From the NCBI RefSeq assembly GCF_001682855.1, contig NZ_MAQW01000032.1, positions 159,874 to 214,197 on the forward strand: a DNA stretch of 54,324 bases. The letters run 5' to 3'. Source of the stretch: Bacillus sp. FJAT-27264. GTDB taxonomy: Bacteria; Bacillota; Bacilli; Paenibacillales; Paenibacillaceae. Below the pieces are notes generated by a model. It ran no database searches. It saw nothing but the letters and a program-made list of their open reading frames with translations, and was not told the DNA's origin. This document shows positions 49,750 through 54,324 of this stretch, piece by piece; position 1 is the first letter of the stretch; each line of letters begins with the position of its first letter. Made by a program: the position numbers and the translations under genes.

Positions 49750-51138
49750 TTAATGTGCAGCTGCCATCGTCGAACTGGAGGATGATTCCGGACGATCCGG
49801 TTCAAGCAGCGCATGTTTTTCCCAAGCCCGGCTCTTCCAGCGGAAGTACATGATTACCGCTCTTACCCATTCGTCTGCTGCTGTGGCAATCCACACGCCG
49901 GCAAGACCAAGGTGAAGCTTGAATACGAGCAAATAACCCAGCGGCAAGCTCATGCAGACCATGGAAATCAGACCCATGTACACTGGGAACTTCGCATCAC
50001 CGGAAGCACGCAGGGAGTTGATGATCACCAGGTTGGTTGTGCGTCCTGTCTCCAGGAAGATGCTGAGTAAGATAACCTGGGCACCCATAATAATGATGCT
50101 CTCATTATTGGTGAACAGTCCAAATAGCGGTACCCGGAATAAAATAACGATAACGTCAATAATAACGGTGACCAGCATGGCCCATTTTACACTCGAGAAT
50201 ACACGTTTATACGCTTCTTCCTTACGTCCTGCACCCACCAGATGGCCCACGATAATTGAGGTCCCCATGGATACAGCTACACTGAATAGATAGATGTAGT
50301 TAGAGATGTTGAGCGCATATTGGCGTGTAGCCATGGCTTCCGAGCCCAAGTACGTAATATAGAGTGTGAATACAAGCTGACAAGCTTGATAGATAATCGA
50401 TTCAAAAGCAGATGGAATACCGATCTTGAGAATTTGCATCACATAATTTTTGGACAGGTGCGTGTAATATCTCCATTTCACCCGAACTTCCATAATTCTG
50501 TAGAGCAGCCAGAAGAACAGGGCCAGACAGATCAGACGGCTCGCAACCGTCGAGATGGCGGCACCTTCCACGCCGAGTGCAGGAAGACCGAAATGTCCGT
50601 AAATCAGCAGATAGTTGCCGATTACGTGGAAAATGTTCATCAGCAGGGAAATCACCATCGTCTGTTTGGTAAATCCGTGTGTACGGATGGTGGCAGCCAG
50701 TCCGTTGATCAGGGCCTGGAAGAAGATCAGCCCGCCAACAATATTCATATAGGAGAGCGCGTACTCGAAAATATCGCCCTGAACATTAAGCGCATGCAGC
50801 AATGGTCTGCCCAATCCGAACAGCAGTGCGCTCAAGATTAGTCCCACCGCCAGGTTGAGGGTAATGGCATTCCCGGTCACTTCTGCGGCTTCCCGCGGTT
50901 TTTTGGAACCGAGGTACTGGGAGACGACGATAGATGCACCGTTGCCGATCACGCTAAGCACCAGAATAGCAATGGCGATAATCTGATTGGCTGCGCCTAC
51001 CCCGGATACAGCATCGTCTGAGACGGTACTGATCATAAAGGTATCGACACTACCCATAAGCATGAACAGGAAGAGCTCTAGAAAGATCGGCCAGGTCAGC
51101 TTCATTAGATTAAATTGTTGATGATTTTTGTTTTCCAT
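49750..51138 (-). CDS. MATE family multidrug efflux transporter
   Basis: 462 residues, 12 membrane helices in two homologous halves. PIFLELFLFMLMGSVDTFMISTVSDDAVSGVGAANQI and NGASIVVSQYLG..K are the NorM/DinF-type MATE signature; the second half repeats this as IGIPSAFESIIYQ.. and GTSIIVGHLVGAGRKEEAYK. It exports cationic drugs in exchange for Na+ or H+. AAGAAGGTG precedes the ATG on minus. A perfect TACAC-N7-GTGTA palindrome (51166-51182) lies 28 bases upstream of the start codon and may be its operator. Confidence 0.92.
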   Translation of the reverse strand: MENKNHQQFNLMKLTWPIFLELFLFMLMGSVDTFMISTVSDDAVSGVGAANQIIAIAILVLSVIGNGASIVVSQYLGSKKPREAAEVTGNAITLNLAVGLILSALLFGLGRPLLHALNVQGDIFEYALSYMNIVGGLIFFQALINGLAATIRTHGFTKQTMVISLLMNIFHVIGNYLLIYGHFGLPALGVEGAAISTVASRLICLALFFWLLYRIMEVRVKWRYYTHLSKNYVMQILKIGIPSAFESIIYQACQLVFTLYITYLGSEAMATRQYALNISNYIYLFSVAVSMGTSIIVGHLVGAGRKEEAYKRVFSSVKWAMLVTVIIDVIVILFRVPLFGLFTNNESIIIMGAQVILLSIFLETGRTTNLVIINSLRASGDAKFPVYMGLISMVCMSLPLGYLLVFKLHLGLAGVWIATAADEWVRAVIMYFRWKSRAWEKHALLEPDRPESSSSSTMAAAH

Positions 51139-51165
51139 GATGCACCTTCTTAATTTATATATTTG

Positions 51166-51182
51166 TACACTTATATCGTGTA
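51166..51182. promoter_or_regulatory. palindromic site upstream of MATE gene
   Basis: TACAC (51166-51170), 7 bases, GTGTA (51178-51182), perfect, with further weaker symmetry outside. It lies in the MATE 5' region; a TetR- or MarR-type operator is possible. Confidence 0.4.
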
Positions 51183-51516
51183 AGTTTGCTCTACATAGTT
51201 TTTTTATCCTTCAAACAAAGTGTAATATTAGCACAGGTTTTCTGAAAATGCAGCATCTTTTCTCCGAAAATTCATGAAAATTGCTTGGATAAACTGGGTA
51301 TAATCCCCGTTGGTGAATTTGTTCATCATTAATATGGATATTTTGTGGAAAGAATGGCGGCGGGCGAATGGCGTTTGCGTGGATTTAATGGAGTGAACAG
51401 AGGGGAATGAAATAGGGAGCGAGGCTTGCTGTTGTGAAAAGATGATGGGCAGATGAAGGTTCAAGTTAATCTTATTGCATCATCAGTCTTGCACTTAGGC
51501 ACTTGAGCAGGTATTA

Positions 51517-51556
51517 AAAAAGCCGGGCAGAGGATAATTCCCTCCGCCCGGCTTTT
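51517..51556 (-). terminator. intrinsic terminator of pepT, bidirectional
   Basis: AAAAGCCGGGC.GAGG / CCTC.GCCCGGCTTTT, loop ATAATTC. Confidence 0.88.
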
Positions 51557-51563
51557 CGCCGTG

Positions 51564-52796
51564 CTATGCTTTTTGCTCGAATAGCTTGGCTATTTCAACA
51601 ATAACCTGAACCGCCTTCACCATGTTATCGGCGGAGACGTACTCGAACTTCCCGTGGAAGTTCTCTCCCCCGGTAAAGATATTGGGGGTAGGTAGCCCCA
51701 TATAGGAAAGCTGCGAGCCGTCAGTTCCGCCGCGGATCGGACGGATGATCGGTGTAATGCCAAGGCTCACCATCGCCTCATGCGCGATATCGACGATCTG
51801 GCGCACCGGCTCGATTTTCTCACGCATATTGTAATACTGATCCTTGATCTCCAGAATTACATTCTCATCCCCGTAGGTGCTCTTGAATTCGTCCACAATG
51901 GACGTCAGATGAGCCTTGCGGGCCTCGAACTGATTGCGGTCAAAGTCGCGGATAATATACTGTAGCTTGCTCTGCTCAGCTGATCCCTGAATGGAGATCA
52001 GGTGGTAGAAGCCTTCGTAACCCTCTGTGAACTCGGGCGCTTCTCCCGCGGGCAGTCTAAGATGGAGGGCCATGGCGATTTTGGAAGAGTGGATCATTTT
52101 CCCCTTGGCTGTTCCGGGATGCACGTTTACGCCGTTCACGGTGATTTTGGCCGCAGCTGCATTGAAGCTTTCGTACTCTAACTCTCCAAGAGGCCCGCCG
52201 TCCACCGTGTACGCATAAGAAGCGTTAAAAGCGGCCACATCGAATTTATGCGGTCCGCGTCCGATTTCCTCATCCGGGGTAAAAGCCACTCGGATCTTTC
52301 CGTGCTTAATCTCTGGATGCTGCAGCAGATAATTCATGGCTGTCATAATCTCGGCGATTCCCGCTTTGTTGTCTGCTCCAAGCAGCGTCGTTCCGTCTGT
52401 GGTGATCAGCGTATGTCCCTTGTATTCAGCCAGTTCGGGGAAACTCTTCGTGGACAAGATCACATTGAGCTCTTTGTTCAGGACAATATCGCCGCCGTCA
52501 TAATTGTCTACGACTTGTGGTTGTACATTTGCTCCGGTAAAATCCGTTGCCGTATCCAAATGGGCCAAAAACCCGATGGTTGGCACTTCCTTGTCCGTAT
52601 TCGACGGCAGCGTAGCCATCACATAGCCATGCTCGTCCACCGTCACCTCCTGCATGCCAAGCTCTTTCAGTTCTCCAACCAGCTTGTGGGCCAGCTCCAT
52701 CTGACCGGGTGTGGAAGGACAGGTATCATTGTCTTCATTAGATTGTGTATCCATTTCTGCATATGAAATAAAGCGTGTCATCACTTCTTGCTTCAA
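51564..52796 (-). CDS. pepT: peptidase T (tripeptidase)
   Basis: 410 residues, M20 metallopeptidase of normal length. Zinc-site segments: FLAHLDTATD (His, Asp), GADNKAG (bridging Asp), FTPDEEIGRG (Glu pair), VDGGPLGELE and NFHGKFEYVS (last His). It cleaves the N-terminal residue from tripeptides in the cytosol. The start is TTG 52796, with AAGGAG 10 bases upstream on minus; it gives MKQEVMTRFISYAEMDTQS, which aligns with family starts. Monocistronic with a strong terminator. Confidence 0.95.
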   Translation of the reverse strand: MKQEVMTRFISYAEMDTQSNEDNDTCPSTPGQMELAHKLVGELKELGMQEVTVDEHGYVMATLPSNTDKEVPTIGFLAHLDTATDFTGANVQPQVVDNYDGGDIVLNKELNVILSTKSFPELAEYKGHTLITTDGTTLLGADNKAGIAEIMTAMNYLLQHPEIKHGKIRVAFTPDEEIGRGPHKFDVAAFNASYAYTVDGGPLGELEYESFNAAAAKITVNGVNVHPGTAKGKMIHSSKIAMALHLRLPAGEAPEFTEGYEGFYHLISIQGSAEQSKLQYIIRDFDRNQFEARKAHLTSIVDEFKSTYGDENVILEIKDQYYNMREKIEPVRQIVDIAHEAMVSLGITPIIRPIRGGTDGSQLSYMGLPTPNIFTGGENFHGKFEYVSADNMVKAVQVIVEIAKLFEQKA

Positions 52797-52895
52797 CTTG
52801 TCTCAGCTCCTTATCACAACATTTTTCAAATCCTCTCTCTTTATAGTATCACGTTCCATCGCCGGTCTCATCCTCAGGACGTCTTTTAAAAAAGA

Positions 52896-53543
52896 TCAAA
52901 GCGGTTCCTTCTCCACCAGTCTGGCAGTGAGCAGATACCGGTCAGGCGCCGAACCGACGAAAGAGAATGGATAACATGTAATCAGTGTGAGTACAGGTTG
53001 TTCGCTCGATTTGATCGCTCCGCGTTCGTCCTTGTCCACAATCACACTTCCAGTAATCTCGTACGTGAATTTTCCACTTGCGGTCTCCACCTCGATGGGA
53101 TCATGGATTGCCAGCTCTCCGAGATTGCGGAATACGGTGTCACGATGTCCAGCCAGCACGCTGTTACCGTCGGCGCCTATAGCTGCACTGCCTGCGTAGT
53201 GGCCGGCTCCTTTTTTCAGCTGCGGACTGTCCGTCCCTTCCAGTATGGCTACTTTTTTATTCAAGGTTGGGAAAAAAATCTCCCCGATCACCTCGCCCTC
53301 CGTATAAGACGGCTTGGAGCCGGGTGCTGTCGAAGGGACATTTATCATCCCTGCCGGCAGGGGCTGCTCTTCAATATGGGAGGTATTTACAGCTTCCTCC
53401 CTCTTTTTCTCCCAGGCTTGCAGGGCTTGCCTGGCCTCAATAGGCGCTTTGACCACCTGCACGACAGCATACAGCAGCACAGACAAAGAGAGTATGAGGA
53501 TCAGCTTCACGGCAATGACGGTACCGGAATGCTTCTTCTTCAT
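52896..53543 (-). CDS. class D sortase
   Basis: 215 residues. One N-terminal membrane helix (about 10-32), a linker, and the sortase barrel (about 80-215). The catalytic triad is visible: His133 (AGHRDT), Cys190 (TLITC) and Arg202 (PDRYLL). TL.TCYPF..VG is typical of class D enzymes, which favour LPNTA-like signals and act in sporulating bacteria. Its neighbour, 31 bases upstream on the same strand, has LPDTA, a matching substrate motif. GGAGAGAG precedes the ATG. Confidence 0.93.
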   Translation of the reverse strand: MKKKHSGTVIAVKLILILSLSVLLYAVVQVVKAPIEARQALQAWEKKREEAVNTSHIEEQPLPAGMINVPSTAPGSKPSYTEGEVIGEIFFPTLNKKVAILEGTDSPQLKKGAGHYAGSAAIGADGNSVLAGHRDTVFRNLGELAIHDPIEVETASGKFTYEITGSVIVDKDERGAIKSSEQPVLTLITCYPFSFVGSAPDRYLLTARLVEKEPL

Positions 53544-53574
53544 ACTCTCTCCTCCAGACTTAGGGAAATTCAGT

Positions 53575-54324
53575 TTACCGCTTCGATCTCAATCTGCGTA
53601 GAATGATGATACTAATTACAGCTACAGCCAAGCTGATGAGAATCAGGTTATACCAAGGCTCCGCGGTATCCGGGAGCTTATCGCCGGCATCAGGAGCAGC
53701 CAGTGGCAGCTCATCATCGGCCAAGGCGATATCATTACTTGGCGAAGATGTCGGTGATGCTGCCGGCTTAGCCGTGCTGCCGGCAGTAATGCCTGCGCCC
53801 GGCGAAGCCTCTGGCGCAGTTCCGCCACTGTGATCACCGTCACCCAATGGGACCGCATCGTCGGTGATGATAATGTCACGTGGCCCCGGCGTGGCCGCTG
53901 GCGTTGGAGCGACTGACGGTCCAGGCGTTACAATGATGCCTGGTATACCCGGCGAAGCCGAAGCCGTAGGCAAGGTTGGCGGTCCGGATGTAGGCTGATT
54001 AGTAGCTGAAGCCGTCGGTTCAGCGCTCGGTCCAGCCGAAGGTTCAGGTGAGGCCGTAGCAGACGGAGTTGGGCTAGGTCCTGTAGACGGCTCAGGCGAA
54101 GCCGTTGGCGTCGGCTCTGGGCTAGGCTCCGCCGAAGGTTCAGGTGAGGCCGTAGCAGACGGAGTCGGGCTAGGCCCTTTAGACGGCTCAGGCGAAGCCG
54201 TTGGCGTCGGCTCTGGGCTAGGCTCTACCGAAGGTTCAGGTGAGGCCGTAGCAGACGGAGTCGGGCTGGGTCCTGTAGACGGCTCAGGCGAAGCCGTTGG
54301 TGTCGGCCCAGTGCTAGGCTCTAC
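53575..54324 (-). CDS. LPXTA-anchored surface protein, Pro-rich repeat stalk (partial, N-terminus off the window)
   Basis: The frame is open from the right edge and gives at least 249 residues. The visible N-terminal part is a tandem 32-residue repeat built of ...PSPEPTPTASPEPS and ...GPSPTPSATASPEPS halves (54037-54324). Next come a non-repeated Pro/Ala/Ser stretch and a C-terminal sorting signal: LPDTA (53662-53676), an 18-residue hydrophobic helix and RRLRSKR. Pro-Ser-Glu repeats of this sort span the wall and present a distal domain, which lies outside the window. The class D sortase just downstream would attach it to peptidoglycan. The stop is at 53575-53577. Confidence 0.88.
   Translation of the reverse strand, partial: VEPSTGPTPTASPEPSTGPSPTPSATASPEPSVEPSPEPTPTASPEPSKGPSPTPSATASPEPSAEPSPEPTPTASPEPSTGPSPTPSATASPEPSAGPSAEPTASATNQPTSGPPTLPTASASPGIPGIIVTPGPSVAPTPAATPGPRDIIITDDAVPLGDGDHSGGTAPEASPGAGITAGSTAKPAASPTSSPSNDIALADDELPLAAPDAGDKLPDTAEPWYNLILISLAVAVISIIILRRLRSKR
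54037..54324 (-). repeat. 96-bp tandem coding repeat, three copies
   Basis: Copies at 54229-54324, 54133-54228 and 54037-54132, nearly identical; each encodes 32 residues and is itself a doubled 48-bp unit ending in the codons for TASPEPS. The first copy reaches the window edge, so more copies may follow. Codon-level identity indicates recent amplification or homogenisation. Confidence 0.9.

Larger units (their letters stand above)
51139..51563. other. intergenic region MATE / pepT
   Basis: No gene is accepted. A 78-residue minus frame (51228-51464) lacks a ribosome binding site and family-like content. The stretch holds the MATE upstream palindrome, a perfect TATAAT on plus near 51299 without a gene after it, and the pepT terminator. 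Confidence 0.55.

Noticed and set aside
51228..51464. 78-residue minus-strand frame between MATE and pepT
   Set aside because: No ribosome binding site and no recognisable composition or family.
1..54324. CRISPR arrays, tRNA/rRNA genes, insertion sequences, prophage
   Set aside because: No regularly spaced direct repeats with spacers, no tRNA cloverleaf or rRNA sequence, no transposase, integrase or phage structural genes were seen.

Overview
The window reads as a chromosomal segment of a low-GC Gram-positive, spore-forming member of the Bacillales, most likely Paenibacillus. The support is a Tlp-type spore protein gene, sigma-G-like promoters, strong AGGAGG ribosome binding sites, intrinsic terminators after most genes, many Bacillus subtilis orthologues (xpt-pbuX, udk, greA, the ydaJKLMN polysaccharide set, rpmE2) and a class D sortase. 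I see no rRNA, tRNA, CRISPR array, intact insertion sequence or prophage.

Left part (1-10 kb): a repeat-rich non-coding stretch with three 21-bp dyad repeats and a CCCAAA microsatellite, then tlp, a ribbon-helix-helix protein followed by a second (paralogous) DNA polymerase III beta clamp, an SDR oxidoreductase, a PhnA/YjdM zinc-ribbon protein, a short UvrC/Cho-like nuclease, a small protein behind a sigma-G-like promoter, and a complete ECF vitamin-type transporter (S, fused A-A', T) followed by a stand-alone effector-binding-domain protein.

Middle part (10-28 kb): udk, a bacterial nitric-oxide synthase, a TetR regulator and an NAD-dependent epimerase that share a near-identical 20-bp operator, a small GIY-YIG protein, a BadF-type sugar kinase, an exported helical protein, a coiled-coil protein paired with a membrane-tethered polysaccharide deacetylase, rlmN, an ATP-grasp/esterase pair, an exported FAD oxidoreductase, greA, and xpt-pbuX. 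The leader of xpt carries what looks like a tandem guanine aptamer plus PRPP (ykkC subtype 2) aptamer feeding one terminator.

Right part (28-54 kb): an exopolysaccharide operon like B. subtilis ydaJKLMN (lipoprotein glycosidase-like, an extra GT-C-like membrane protein, YdaL-like, GT2 synthase, BcsB-like, and a degenerate GGDEF receptor with a conserved I-site). Close by lie a Zur-box-controlled L31B gene, a YcxB protein and an apparently active GGDEF diguanylate cyclase that could supply the signal. Then come a copper-amine-oxidase-domain protein, a DUF2339/DUF3999 pair, gdhA, a GH30 glycosidase with a C-terminal beta-trefoil-like domain, a MATE pump, pepT, and a class D sortase with its LPDTA-anchored, 96-bp-repeat substrate, which runs off the right edge.
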